Position numbers and translations under genes: made by a program. 64,000 nt of DNA, taken from Gossypium raimondii. Lineage: Eukaryota; Streptophyta; Magnoliopsida; Malvales; Malvaceae. The notes beneath the pieces are model-generated. The model did no database searches. It worked only from the letters and a program-made list of their open reading frames with translations, and was not told the origin of the DNA. Every line of letters begins with the position of its first letter. Positions within the stretch are counted from its first letter, which is position 1. Shown here in pieces: positions 35,164-47,519 of the stretch. Location of the stretch: positions 6,076,001-6,140,000 of the forward strand of contig NC_068567.1 of assembly GCF_025698545.1 (NCBI RefSeq), in the 5' to 3' direction.

Positions 35164-36224
35164 GTCTTTTCTTTTCCCCAGATTTATGCAATTTCTTACA
35201 TTATCTAGTGTCGCTTTCAGTATTGTAATTAAACTTTTAAATCAGAAGAAAGAAAAAAAAGACAGTTCGGGGAATGTTAACCTTAACTTTGCCGAATTTA
35301 ATGAAAGTAATATTAAAAAAGCAGGGTTTTGTTTGCTTGCTTGTTTCTATAACAGGACATGATTGATAAAAGCCTGTCATGTTGTTCAAATTAGAGTACG
35401 AAATCAACAGCAATTAATATGAAACTCCATAATTGTCTGCCTCATTGCGGCTATTTGTTCTAACTTTTGTCAACAAAGCCTATGCCCTTTACACAAAATG
35501 CATGTAAAAACATCTTACAAGGATCTTTAAGATTTGGTTCATTCACCATTAATGTTCATACCTTTTAACCTTAATTATTACATTACATGTTATTAATGGA
35601 TGGTGGGTCAATTGATAAATAGCTTGATATCCTTTAAAGAAGATTTCGGGTTTGATTCTTGTAGATAAAAAAATTTTATTAGATTAATATTAATATCCAA
35701 AATTTGTTTATACAAATACTTCAAAAAGAAGAGAGGAAGTGAAAGATACAATTTGTTTTCTTCTTTATTATTATTATTGCTTGCTCTGTTTTCAAAAAGC
35801 ATTTAGACACATTTATATAATATTACCAAACAGCTTAAAGAGCTGTTAAAATGGAGAAAGATCGACAATTATAAAACATGAGACTGTCAAAAGTGTTTGT
35901 CTCTGTATGTGTCTCTATACATATATATATATAGTATAAATAACAACATAACACCTCATATTGCACATTAACATGGATTGATTACACTTTAGGTAGTGGG
36001 TAGACAAAGAAAATCCTAATGGGAAAGTGGACAATACATATGTTTGTTTGTTTATTTGTTTTCGACTTTCACTCTAACTGCCCCCCTTTGCTTTACTGCT
36101 TTCTTGCATTTGATTCTTTCTATCATCAATCCATGTGTGCACCTATGCTTCTCAATAGGAGGATTGCTCAACTAAAGGTGATCTTCTAAAAATCGAATCA
36201 AAATGTTAAAAAGATTCTTGTACT
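35164..36224. other. 3' flank of the ERF gene, intergenic
   Basis: The ERF 3' end and AT-rich sequence. A weak tRNA-like phrase (ATAGCTTGATATCC then CGGGTTTGATTC) at about 35610-35660 may be another SINE relic. Nothing else is supported. Confidence 0.4.
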
Positions 36225-36782
36225 AAGAGTTGGATTGTATTTTGGTTCTTTTATTCAAAAAATGAATAAATTAGTCCTTGCGCGTTAGATAAAATAACAA
36301 ATTGGTATTTCTATTAAAAAATTTATCTATTTTCAGGGGCGAATCTAGGGAGGGCTGGTAGGGCCCCGGCCCCTCCTAAAATAAAAAAAATTTCCATTTT
36401 GGCTCTTTAAAATTTTAAATTAATAAAAGTAAAATTACATTTTGGCCCTCCTAAAAAGGATAAAAAATTTGATTTAATTTTTAAAAAATTGTATTTTTAC
36501 TATCATAAAAATTACAATTTAATTTCGACCCCCCTAAAAAAATTTTCTGGCTTCGCTCTTGCCCATTTCTACTGTTAAAGATCAGTCCCTATACGTCAGC
36601 ATAAGGTACATGTGGCACATCAAGTGTAATTGTTAGGTTATAGTGTCAACTATGCTAATTTTTAACAATTCAAAGGAATGAAGCTTTTAACAAAAAGGAC
36701 CAATATGCCCTTTGATATAATGTATAATGACTAATTTACCTATTTTTTTAATAGAAAGGACGAAATGCAATCTGACTCCTAA
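36225..36782. mobile_element. Hairpin MITE-like element, second copy, interrupted
   Basis: Homologous to 4148-4481: the same arms (GGATTGTATTTTGG..., AATTAGTCCTTGCGCGTTAGA on the left; mirrored GACGAAATGCAATCTGACTCC on the right) and the same centre phrase ATACGTCAGCATAAGGTACATG. The left arm is broken by a 228-bp insertion at 36336-36563. Comparing the two copies defines the insertion. Confidence 0.7.
36336..36563. mobile_element. hAT-like GGGGCGAA element nested in a MITE
   Basis: The ends AGGGGCGAATCTAG (left) and CTTCGCTCTTGCCC (right) are imperfect inverted repeats (GGGCAAGAGCGAAG read in reverse). The interior holds GGGCCCCGGCCCCTCC and then poly-purine/AT sequence ending CCCCCCT. Flanks TATTTTCA and CATTTCTA agree at five of eight positions, consistent with a decayed 8-bp hAT duplication. 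It is absent from the sister copy at 4148-4481. A related fragment is at 22456. Confidence 0.65.
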
Positions 36783-37189
36783 GATATTTTTAGCAATCAA
36801 AGATCTAAGGAATCAAATCTTCGATTTTTGATTTAATCCCTTGAACCAATAGTAATATTGGGAGCTTGAAAAGTGACCAACAAGAGATACTCAAGAGTAT
36901 TTAATTCAATCATCAAAGTCAAATCCATAGGTCTGAAGAATTTTTTTCCATACAAAAGAGATCAGAATATGAGAATAAGAAATTTCACACGCTAAAACCT
37001 TATGTTAAAAATGATAACGAGAATCAACTGAGCTAAACCCTAATTCAAGCAATAATGAAGGAGCAAATCTCATAATATGGTTATGAATTTATAGAAGCAT
37101 GTCAAGCATTTCCATTGTCAAAACATAGAAATATGTATCTAATTATATATAGATAGATAGATGTCACATTTTGATGCTTCTCTTATCAC

Positions 37190-40100
37190 TTAGTTTGAAG
37201 TGTGTGCCTTGGTGATGCCGCTGCCAGCAGAAGGGCCAGAACTTGGACCCGACTGTTGTGTGCTTGAAGGAGGTATCGCTGCACCTTCAGAGAAAACCAA
37301 ACCAATTGATTCACTTGACGAGCTCACCGATGATGACATAACGGCAGGATCAGAGTCCTTGCCGGACCCAGAAAGAAGTTTGGGTCGTAAATCTGATGAT
37401 GGAGCTAGTGTAGCAATTGTAGATCCAACAGGGATATCGGAAAGAGAAGACGTTGATGGACTGTAACTTAATTGTTCCATAGGATGATCAAATTTGCAAG
37501 CAGGTCCAAACTTGCAAACTGCATGCTGTGAATAATGAGTACAAGGTGGTGCCCCCTGGTACCATTAATGAAAACACACAAATAAACACCAATAGGTCCT
37601 ATCACAAATACATGTCGCACGCACACTTACATGCTAAGAACGAAAAATATCAACAGACATTGTTCAGGCAGATCTTAGATACCTCTAATCCAAAAAAAGA
37701 AAGCTTAAACACAAGACAACTCTTACAAGTTTTTATTAGTTATAATTCCAAGTTGGAAACACATGAAAGGAACACAAACAACAATAATATCGCATAATTA
37801 TATTAAGTTGTTGCAAAAACAATTAAGCAAAGAAAACTCCACATTTTAAGACAATTTTATTATAGTAATGTATAAAACTTGATCAAGAGATGTTACATAA
37901 ATTTTTTTAAAACTTTTTATAATATTGAAACACTTAATTTATTATTATTGAATTTGATTTTAAACTTTAAATTTTATTTGAAATTGATGCATACATCCAT
38001 CATCGAGCTTATTCGTAGTCTTAAAATTTAATTTTACTTATTCACACTAATTTATCACAAAACATATATACACAATTTAAACAAATATTCGAATCACATA
38101 TAAAATTATAGCCAATCTAAGCTTACCAATTTCTAAATTTTTATATAATTAATTTCATTCGATACAATTTAATCTCTTATTTAACTTATTTTTGATATTT
38201 TTATTTAAAATTATATAATTTTTGTCCAATTTAATCCTTTTTCCCAAGAATTACAAAACAATCCCTGCACTTTCAAATTTTTATGATTTAGCCCTAAAAC
38301 CCAAAATTTCATTGTTCTACAATTTAATCATTGAAAACATAATTTATTCCTTCTAAAAAGAGCCTAAAATTTCCAAATTTTACAAATCAGTCACTTTTAC
38401 ATGAATTTATGTATTTTAAAATTTTTACAATTTGGTCCCTATAATCTTGAATCTTATCAAACAATGTTCTCTTTTCAAATTCTCATATTCCATAAGCACA
38501 CAAATTAATTTATAGCACATTTCATGAAATGCTTACCGGACGAAGGGGAAGACCTAAAGTGCTGAGGATGACATCTGATTTTGGTGCAACCACTTCAAGT
38601 GGATGATGATATTTACAAGAGGATCCAAATTTGCAATCGCCTGTTTTCAGGTAATACTGACATTCAGGTTGGTTGGGTATCTCAGGAAATAACTGCTCCT
38701 TTCGATTACTGCTTGAAGACCCGACACTAGATGATACAAGTTGATAAGACCTAGTATAGGCAGGCGCTAAAGGAGATAATGGTGTTCCTCCAAAAACTGA
38801 CCTAGATCCAACACTGGTTTGAGTACTCGAGTTGACAAGTCCCTGCACCAGGTGCATTACAAACCTTAAAAATAAAAATTAACAATAATCATCAATGAGG
38901 TTAACTGAATAAAGTTTAAATTCTCCTACTGGATAGGGATTCCAACTTGGAAAGGAAACCATGCTTGGAGAAAGTAGCAAAGAACCATAGGGGCCTTGCA
39001 CATATGAGCCTGGCATTAGGGGAGGCCTTGCCATTACAACTCCATATTGTTGAGAGGAAAGGCTAGATGGTGACTGCACCGTGGAATATAATGTAGGTGT
39101 AGGCACATGTGGAACTTGAGGAGTTGAATATGGTGTCGAAACTTGCACAACAGATGATATAGGATGATGAAATCTACATGTTGCACCAAACTTACATCGC
39201 CCTGTCTTCATATAGTAAGAGCACTCTTTTTCACCCTATTTTACAATATTCTTAAACCATTAGACAAACTTAAGAAAACACATTCAAAAGATTAAGTGTT
39301 AAGTTATACAAACCAGACGTAATGGATATCCATAAGAATTCAGTGGTACATGGATAACAAAACCACCTCCGTCCTTTGGATGATGGTACTTGCAAGAAGA
39401 ACCAAATCTGCATGTCCCTGTCCTCATATAGTACTGCAAATCGATAAAAAGGGAAGCCATAAGCGAGCATAAAAGGAGACTTACCATATTTCCTAATATG
39501 TCAAATTAAACAAAATCTATTCACCAAACCCTAAGTCCATCATTCAAACTTAAAATGATGTGGCATTATCTTTATCTTTAAGAAGCAATACACATTGTCG
39601 ACATTGTGCAATCAACACACATACCTCAAAATTTTCAAACATTAACAAAACAATATTATCAGAAGTACCTGACAAACTGGCTGGCCCGCTCTCTCTGGAT
39701 ACTCTCCTATGCTACTTATTCCAGGTCCCATAACCTAAGGCAGTCAATCAACACCATTATTTTTTTCACATTTTTTCACCAATCAAAAACATATGAGCGT
39801 TAAAGTTTTTTTTTTTTCCAAAATCAAGATTACCAATCACTCTAGATCTCATTATATTAACCAAAATCTTCCATTTTTGCCCTAAAATTAAAAACTTCGT
39901 CACTCTAAAAATCATGATCAAACAAAAAAAATCAAAACCCTTAAAGGAAACATTCAATCAGATTAAAAACAAAGAATATATAATTCAATCAAATTATTAA
40001 TATGATTTTACCATAGCACGATCATGTGGATGGTTGAACCGACACCTAGAGCCATAGCCACAAAACCCAGTCCTCAAATAATAAATACAATCAGCTTCAT

Positions 40101-40319
40101 TGGGTCGCTTTGGGTATGATTTTGGTTCAACCCCTAATTCCAACCTGGGAATTGGCTCTACATTAAAAAAAAAAGCTTGTATCACATCCTACATTATACG
40201 CACACAAAAAAACCTCAAATCCCAAATGAAAAATCAGAGTATCCTTTACCTTCAAGCCCTGTTTCGGGTCCCGAAGATGTCCATTCCGGTTCTAGATCAG
40301 ACTCAGGGCCCCACTCCAT
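37190..40319 (-). CDS. Five-finger CCCH zinc-finger protein (ZFN1/C3H58-like)
   Basis: Seven coding exons joined on the minus strand: 40319-40250, 40157-40012, 39734-39669, 39433-39314, 39235-38930, 38842-38537, 37555-37190. Every junction has GT/AG and the frame closes to 459 residues plus TAA. Five C-x8-C-x5-C-x3-H fingers have first cysteines at residues 47, 93, 139, 297 and 343; finger 2 is split by intron 3. The 3+2 spacing is typical of plant ZFN-type proteins of 430-480 aa, which bind nucleic acid (nuclear and RNA-related roles reported). The tail after finger 5 is Ser/Pro-rich. Intron 1 is phase 1, the others phase 0. The last intron (981 bp) is longest. It is convergent with the ERF gene 2 kb away. 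The subtype (C3H58-like) is supported by the neighbouring PUCHI-like gene, from memory of Arabidopsis order. Confidence 0.93.
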
Positions 40320-40800
40320 TAAACATAAGAAAATTAACCCAAATTATAATCCGATCAAATGGGTATCTGTTTATTCTTCTCTAAACAAAGAAAGATGAAG
40401 AAAAATAAGGAACAAAACCTCCTAAAAGGAAAAAAAAAAAAGAAGACCTTTCTCTCTTGTTTTTTTTTTTTTTTCACTTCCTTAAACTCAACAAAAAAAG
40501 GCCTTTCTTTCTCTCATTTTTTCTTGCTTCCACTCCATTAAACTTTTCTCTTCTTTTATCTCTCGTTTTTCTTACCATGAACATAGGCTTACCATAAATT
40601 TTTGTTTTTGTTAGTCTCCTAAATTTTTTTAAAAAATTACAAAAGAAATAAAAAATTTCAATAATTAAAAAATAATAACAAAAACTAAATTAAAAGCAAA
40701 AGCAAGAATATTAAGCTAAAAGTTTTCACTTACCTCCAATGTCTCTACAACAAAGATAGCTAAAAGAAGAGAAAAGAAAAATATTCTCCGATTTTTAATT
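40320..40800 (-). promoter_or_regulatory. 5' leader of the CCCH gene, possible leader intron
   Basis: Before the ATG at 40319 the minus strand is purine/pyrimidine tract DNA typical of a plant 5' UTR. On the minus strand a strong donor ATTGGAG|GTAAGTG sits at 40734/40733, and acceptor-like AG sites are available nearer the ATG (for example ATAAACAG near 40366). A leader intron is therefore plausible but not proven. Confidence 0.35.
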
Positions 40801-40849
40801 AAAAATAATACAAAAGAAAAAAAATATTTAGTTGAGATCGTAAGAGAAG

Positions 40850-41290
40850 GTAGTATTTAAAATAAATAAATTTTAAGTTGACAAATTTATGACATGTCTT
40901 ATTTTATCTATATAACATATAAAATTTATTCCAAAAAATTAATTAATTTTATTTAATATATAAATGTGTCTAATAAAAAAGGAATTTAAAATTATTGGAG
41001 GGATGAGTTTAATTTATTTAATAATATCTAAATAAATAAAACATCTATATCAACAAAATATCCAAAATTTATTTAATAATTATGTATATCAATATCAATG
41101 CAACAAAAATACAACTACAATGGTGGATTTCTTAAAATATCAATTATTTGAGAAATATAAAAGCATGTTAAATTACTATGTTCTTGGTGCAATTATTAGG
41201 TTTAAAATTATATAAGTAGAATTTCTTTTATTAATTTAAATATATTTGTTTAACACTATTCGATATTATTTTAATTATCGTGTATAAATT
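40850..41290. other. AT-rich intergenic sequence, nothing supported
   Basis: Runs of A/T words only. Probably distal promoter of the CCCH gene or decayed repeats. Confidence 0.4.
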
Positions 41291-41294
41291 CGGT

Positions 41295-41480
41295 GTTCAA
41301 AAAATAAGGGCAAATCTCAAAATCATACATGAATTTTGATTTAATGTGTAATTTGATACATGAGTTTTGATCTGGTACAATTATACATATGAAACTTTAA
41401 TTACGATTCAAATATATACATGAAACTTTTATTTTGATTCAGTTATACTCATTTAAAGAAATAAATATATACTAACGAAA
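41295..41480. repeat. CATACATGAATTTTG-type repeat fragment
   Basis: Several irregular copies of the word TACATGA(A/G)(A/T)TTTT...GA occur 35-45 bases apart. A related sequence is at 61205-61625, so it is a dispersed repeat. Confidence 0.4.
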
Positions 41481-41537
41481 TGGTTTAAGACATTAATTAA
41501 AATGTTTAAATATCATTAAAAAAATAACCAAATGGTT

Positions 41538-41900
41538 TAAAATATGCCATAAGTCCGTCTACTCTTCATAAATTTAGAATTTAGTCTTTGTATTTCTAGA
41601 AATTTAGCCCTGTACTTTTTGTATTTTAAAATTTAAGTCCAACTGCTAAAATAGTTAAAATTATTTTATTAAATCCAAGTTCATTTCTACGTCATTATTT
41701 TAGTTACATTATTATCAAATGAATTTTTTTCCGAAATGTCACACCAACCAATTTAATAAAAAATTAATAATATTAACAATTGAATCTAAAATTTTAAATT
41801 AAAAAAATAAAAAGACCAACTTTTTATAAATAAAAGTACTAAAACTAAATTCTAAATTTAGTGAAGAGTATAAGGACCTAAAGGATATTTTAACCCAACC
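41538..41900. mobile_element. Hairpin MITE-like element, family of 43774
   Basis: Left AAAATATGCCATAAGTCC...AAATTTAGAATTTAGTC is mirrored on the right by ACTAAATTCTAAATTTAG...GGACCTAAAGGATATTTT. A short AT-rich centre separates the arms. A sister copy is at 43774-44108. It has no coding capacity. Confidence 0.65.
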
Positions 41901-42686
41901 AAAGTTCGTTTATCAAGCCCCCTGGGAGTAAAACACTTTTTCAATGGACCAACCGTTGTTAAACACGTGTCCCTTTCTTGCCCAAGTACTTTAACTTGAG
42001 ATATCGTTGCCTTACGTGCTTCATACAGAGCGTGATTTCTCGAATATTGAAAGTATTCACTTAATTTTTAGTGCATTTCTATTTTAATTATCTAGATTTA
42101 ATTTTTTATTTTAATTACTAATTTAATATTTTGGTCATTTATTGACATAATAAATTTAGTTTTTCAATATTTATAAATTTTATCGATTTGATCTTAATTC
42201 TAAAAATTTAATAAATTTAACTTTTAATGTTGATTCTTAAAATAAAAATCTTTAAAATTTAAAAATAAAAATTGTTTAATTTTTTTGATAAAAACATAAT
42301 ATTTTATAAAATGTAGAATTATAAAATATTTATAAATAAATGAATATCTTTTTTCTATTTAAACATGGCATTTATTTATTAAAATAATAATTTTATAAAT
42401 AAAACAATTTAATAGAAAAAAATTATGAAGAAGTCTCAATGAAATTCAGCTTTTTTTTTGTTTTTTTTTCAACATTAACGATCACCATGTTCTGGTTATG
42501 TATAAAACTACAATTTGAGGTTGAAAAAGGTAAAAATCAATGTCTATTGCTCATAATGAGTTTGTTGTGTTTGAAGTTATACTTGAGGGTGGGCATGATT
42601 GAAAATATATAAGTAAGGATGAGGTCTTTGAGATCCAGGCAGTAAAGATCATGTGATGGTGGTTAGTTAAAAAAAGAAAACTAGGT

Positions 42687-43331
42687 AGGCTATACTCAAA
42701 GTCATTAAACTATTAGTAAATTTACGTTTTAGTTACTCAACTTAAGAAAGTTACAAAATAGTCATTAAACTATTTAAAAATTCTTATTTAAGTTATTGAG
42801 TTATTAAAATCGTTGTTTTATAGTCTTTATTTTTTTGATAATTAAGGGTGAGGAATGGGGTTGTTTAAGCTTGAACTCAAGCTCTCATGCCTACAGCATA
42901 ATACTCTTGCCACTAAGCCTAGAGGTTGTTGGCTTTTATGGCATTCTTTATTTGCACTGCCTACAACAATCGAAAGCTTCTTTTCCTATTCTCTTCTACA
43001 TTTTATTTTTTTCATGAAACAAATTCGAAAGTCACGAACCTATGAACCAAAATACAAACAACTTTCTTCTGCATTCTGAACGTTAGACCGGTTTGGATCT
43101 AAGGCATGTAACATATTCTTCTACTTATCAATGGATACTAATTCATTGTATTAATAGTCAAACCATTGCTTAAAGCTCATTAGCTATACTTTTAAAATAA
43201 AAAACTTAACACTCAATGACTTGAATAAAAACTTTCTTATAATTTAGTATCTATTTTGTAATTTTTTAAGTTAATTGATCAAAATATAAATTTATGAATA
43301 ATTTAGTGACTTTGAGTGTGCAGTTTAACTT
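42687..43331. mobile_element. Hairpin MITE-like element with a nested tRNA-like insert
   Basis: The left arm TATACTCAAAGTCATTAAAC... is mirrored by the right arm ending AATTTAGTGACTTTGAGTGT. The centre (about 42830-43130) is unrelated to the arms and contains, on the minus strand, TTAGTGGCAAGAG and GAGTTCAAGC, tRNA-like A and B boxes. It therefore reads as a SINE-type insertion within the hairpin element. Confidence 0.55.
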
Positions 43332-43773
43332 CCAAAAGGAAAACAAACAGCTGAGATTTTCTTTCCTCAAAAATAAGTGACGTCTAGGATCAGTTTTCAA
43401 GTCATGTATCCGGTGGAGAACCGACGCAGGCGGTGGAAGGGGGGGGAAGATAGTGAAGGAATAAACAGGTAAAAGTACATTTTGTTGGACTTGGAGGCCA
43501 ACTTTATAAGATTTTATCCATGGCTATGGTAAACCGTATCTTATCAACCAAATGTAGATTCAATTTGATGGCTTCTTTAAAATAAATTATACTATTTCAG
43601 TTACATGGTAACAAATTACACATTTTAACTAAAATTTTGAATTTAAATTTTGTGAATGACAAAACAATATTAAATTTTAGTCTCAAAAAATATTATCTCA
43701 ATTTAAGTATCTATGAGTAAGGGTGGATTTATTTTTATTATTATGTTGATGGTGTATTTTACCTTGGTTAAAA

Positions 43774-44108
43774 TATGTCATAGGCATTTGTATTCTTCAC
43801 AAAATTGGAATTTAGTCCTTATACTTTTATTTTAGTAATTTAATCATACGCTTTTGATTTCAAGATTCGCACCAAATTTTTAATTTGTTAAATTTCTTTT
43901 GTTAAATTTATTGGTGTGACATTTTAAAATTTAAATAATAAAAAAGCTTACTTGGTAGCCATGTAAATAAAAAATGATGTTGTAATGAACGTGAATTTTA
44001 AAAAAAATCAATAGCGTTAACAGTTAGACTTGAATTTTGAAATTTGTAAAGTAAATGACTGAATTCTAAATTTGTGAATAATATAGGGACCTATGACATA
44101 TTTTAAAC
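43774..44108. mobile_element. Hairpin MITE-like element, family of 41538
   Basis: Left AAAATATGTCATAGGCAT...AATTGGAATTTAGTCC pairs with right TGAATTCTAAATTTGTG...GACCTATGACATATTTT. Both copies share the central TGTGACATTTT / ATGATGTTG words. The stretch 43332-43773 holds nothing else recognised. Confidence 0.65.
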
Positions 44109-44109
44109 T

Positions 44110-45355
44110 TTTACTTTTATATATTACAAATATTTAAAAATTTTGGAAATTTTTATATTTCCTATAATTAAATTTGAATAAAAATATTACATATAAATTT
44201 AATTTTATTTAACTTAATAGTTCCGTAACTTTTAAATTTTGTAATAACAATAATATTCATTAAACTAATACTCAATCGGTTAAAAACTAATTGAATGGAT
44301 TGAATTAATATAAAGCTTATTTTAAAAATATTAATTTTTTTCTTAATTATGAAAGAGTAGGTTATTAGACCATGATGATTAATTATTTATAGTAGCCCAA
44401 AGGTAACACAATTATGAGCTAATCTATCAAAATTCTTTCTTCAATTGATTTTTTTGAATGGGCATGGATTAGTTGACTTCAATTGTTTAAGCAAAGATTG
44501 GACAATTCCATGTAATAAAAGTTGGTACAAAAAGACAAGATGTTTAATCATGTTTTAGTGTCAACAATGAACACATGTTTAGCTTTTTTAATAACATTAT
44601 TAGTGAATACCAAGTTGTTGTCTTTTCTCAAATCAAAATCAACCAACCCATTTATTTTGTTTAAAATATTTACTTAACTCACTTTTATTTGGCCTAATTT
44701 TTGGCATGGTAGTTTTGCAATGAAAAGCTCAAGCCATTAAAATTTTAAAAATTTTTAAAATTATTCAAATTATGTAATAAGTTTTAAAAAACATTTATTA
44801 ATTATATTTAATAATTAAGTAATAAATATTTAACATATATATATATATATATACACACACAAGCTTTAGTTCAATTGGTACTGTTGCTATTGTAACAATT
44901 AAAATAACATAGGTTCAAGCATGTTTAAACATATTTTTAAGGGTTGAGGAGGAATTATAAGTAGAAGTAGGCATTGGATATATAAAACTTGATTTAATGA
45001 AATTATGAGTAAATTGAAAAGTCAATTACTTAATTATATGCAATAATTAAAATAATAAATATTTAGTATAAGTAGTTATTTTTCATGTTCTATTTATATA
45101 AATCATGCATATCAAGTTTTGATTAAATTGAAAATGTACAACTAATTTTTTAATAGATGCCCAACTAATTGTATAATGTAAAATATTCAGCCGTTAAATA
45201 TATATATATATATATTAATAAATACAATATTTTGGATCAATATGATAGATAAATCTAATTGATTTGAAAATTTGCAAGCATAATAAATATGATTAAATAA
45301 ATACATTTAATAATTAAATTATTAAAATATAAATCTTTAAAAAGTTACATGTCTT
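44110..45355. repeat. AT-rich sequence with dispersed palindromic repeat, copy 2
   Basis: 45075-45350 is a diverged copy of 27950-28305 (AAATCATGCATATCAAG, TTTTGGATCAATATGATAG, GCAAGCATAATAAATATGA). At 44855-44935 there is a tRNA-like phrase (TTTAGTTCAATTGGTACTG then TAGGTTCAAGC), another possible SINE relic. (AT)n tracts occur near 44840 and 45198. No gene is supported. Confidence 0.45.
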
Positions 45356-45369
45356 CAGTGCAGGGTACT

Positions 45370-46558
45370 TGGCACTTTACAGGTTTCTATGGCTTCCTAA
45401 AGGCTAGTAAGAAATGAGTTTGTTACATTCTCTTGCACAATTTCATGCCCTCCCTCGGGTCTGTATAGGTGACTTCAATAATTTTCTCTCTGTCGTTGAT
45501 AAGTAGAGTGGAGTTGAGTAATCGTCTAGTTGGATGGAGGGCTTTTGTGAATGCGTTTCTTATTGTGATCTTGTGGAGGTTCATCTACCGGGGTTCAACT
45601 TTACTTGGGAGAATGATTGAGGCTCGGATGGTTTTGTGATGGAACATCAAACCATGCTTTTGTTAATTCGGATTGGATGGGCATATTCCCTTATTTCAAG
45701 TTGTATTCTTTGGTTAGTGCCACGTCTGATCACTGTCCTATTAAGTTGGCTTCTAGCTTGTCTTTCCCTATTCAAATATCATGTCACTTTAAGTTTGAGG
45801 ATGCTTGGTTGGCGAAGGAGGGTTTTGCTAATACGATTGCTTTGAGTCGGGTCTAGTGTCCCTCTATATGTATTCTAAATTAGTTAAGCTTTTATGGTTG
45901 GCTACTAGTTGAGTGGCGGCGCCGACGTTCTTTGGGCAATAATTATGAGGTGAAAATCTTGCAGGTAAAATGTAAGCTTGAAGGCTTGTGGTTCCAACAT
46001 ACAAATGATACTATCCATTCTAAATTACGTGGGGAGCTTAACACTTTCATTGCTCAGGAGTTTGTATATTGGAAACAACGATCAAATGTGTTATGGTTAA
46101 AATATGGTGAAGTGAACTCAAGGTTTTTTCAGGCTCAGACATCTAAGTGTCATCGGTTTCATCATATTTTGTTGCTTATAGATTCTAAGGGGAAATCTTG
46201 TACTTCAGTGGAGGATATGTCTATTGTTATTCTTGATATTTTTTCAGTCTTTATTCTCACCTTCAATATCTTCAAATTTTACTAATTTCACAGATTTTCC
46301 ACCCCGAGTAATCGATAATCATAATGCTAAGTTGACTGTTCCCTTTTGTATGGATGAGTTTCGCATTGCTATCATGTCTATGCACCCTGGAAAGGCATCA
46401 AGCCAAGATGATATGAAACCAGCTTTCTTCTAAAAAAGTTGGGGGACAATGGAGGTGATGTTTTCGATCAGAGCTGTGCTTGACTTTCTTGTGGTGAGTT
46501 TCTGGAGCACCTTAATGACACTACTATTGTTTTAATTCCTAAAAAGAATGACCCTTGT
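45370..46558 (+). pseudogene. LINE ORF2 5' part: endonuclease and RT start
   Basis: Exonuclease-endonuclease-phosphatase domain motifs (GDFN, SDHCPI) in shifting frames, followed by the alpha-helical linker (LKYGEVNSRFFQAQTS) and the first RT motif. The piece ends in the CTTGT target site at 46554-46558, where the large LTR begins. Confidence 0.85.
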
Positions 46559-47519
46559 TGTAACACTCGGATTCCAATAAACTTAGAATTTTGAATAATT
46601 AAGGGACTAAATTGAAAGAGATTGTAAGTTGGCGACCTCTATTGAAAGAAACAGGAAACTTAGAAGCTGAATTGGACATGGTTGAGAATCAATCCTAGTT
46701 TGGTTAGAATAGAACCAGTCGGTTCCTTAGTGGGAGACATAATAATTAGCTATAGATGGTTCTCATGAGGTAAGTAATAGAACGAAAAGAGCTATAAATA
46801 GATGGGGAAATGACTTCCTAAGGATGATTTTTTTTCCTTATTCTGTTTCATTTTCTTTCATTCTTCATCTTCTTCAGTAGCTTGACGAAGGATTAGCCAT
46901 GGAAGGTTCTGCACAGAGTAGACTTCATAAGGATGAAGATAGAAGAGTAAGGAAACCAACTTGGTAAGATTCTTAGCCCTTCTGCATACGAAAAATTTAA
47001 GGAAATAAAGTTATGGACTTCATGACCATTTTAAGGGTTCTGCATGTTTTTGGAAAAATAGGATTAAGCTGAGAATATTAAGTTTAGTCCATGATTTTTG
47101 GTTGTAATGCTTAGTCACTAGGGGAATGGAAGCTTTAGCGTTCGAGAAAGCTAAGTTGTGAAGACGATAAAGCTTCATGTGAGTTCCAAACTCCAAACCT
47201 ACTATTATGATTTATGTTGTCTAAGTATGCCATGATTGCATAGACATGAAACATGATGATATGAGCATACATTGCATGACTGTGGGAAAACATTAAAGGG
47301 ATAGATGAAGTTAAAAAGGGAAATGGGGTGTGACCTTATTAATAACGCCTTGGGCGAAGTTCTGGACCTTACGAAGGGAATATTGCGGTGTTTGAGCATC
47401 AAGTTTAGGTGGTGTAAAGGAGGTAATAGGAAGAGGATTGGGGAAATAAAAACTATAGAAATGTATTGATCGTAACAACGGTATCGACTGGTTCTTCGAG
47501 ATGACATCGTGACGACGAT

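Noticed and set aside
37200..37466. Plus-strand 88-codon frame over the last CCCH exon
   Set aside because: Antisense shadow of a Ser/Pro-rich coding exon; the minus-strand gene explains the region completely.
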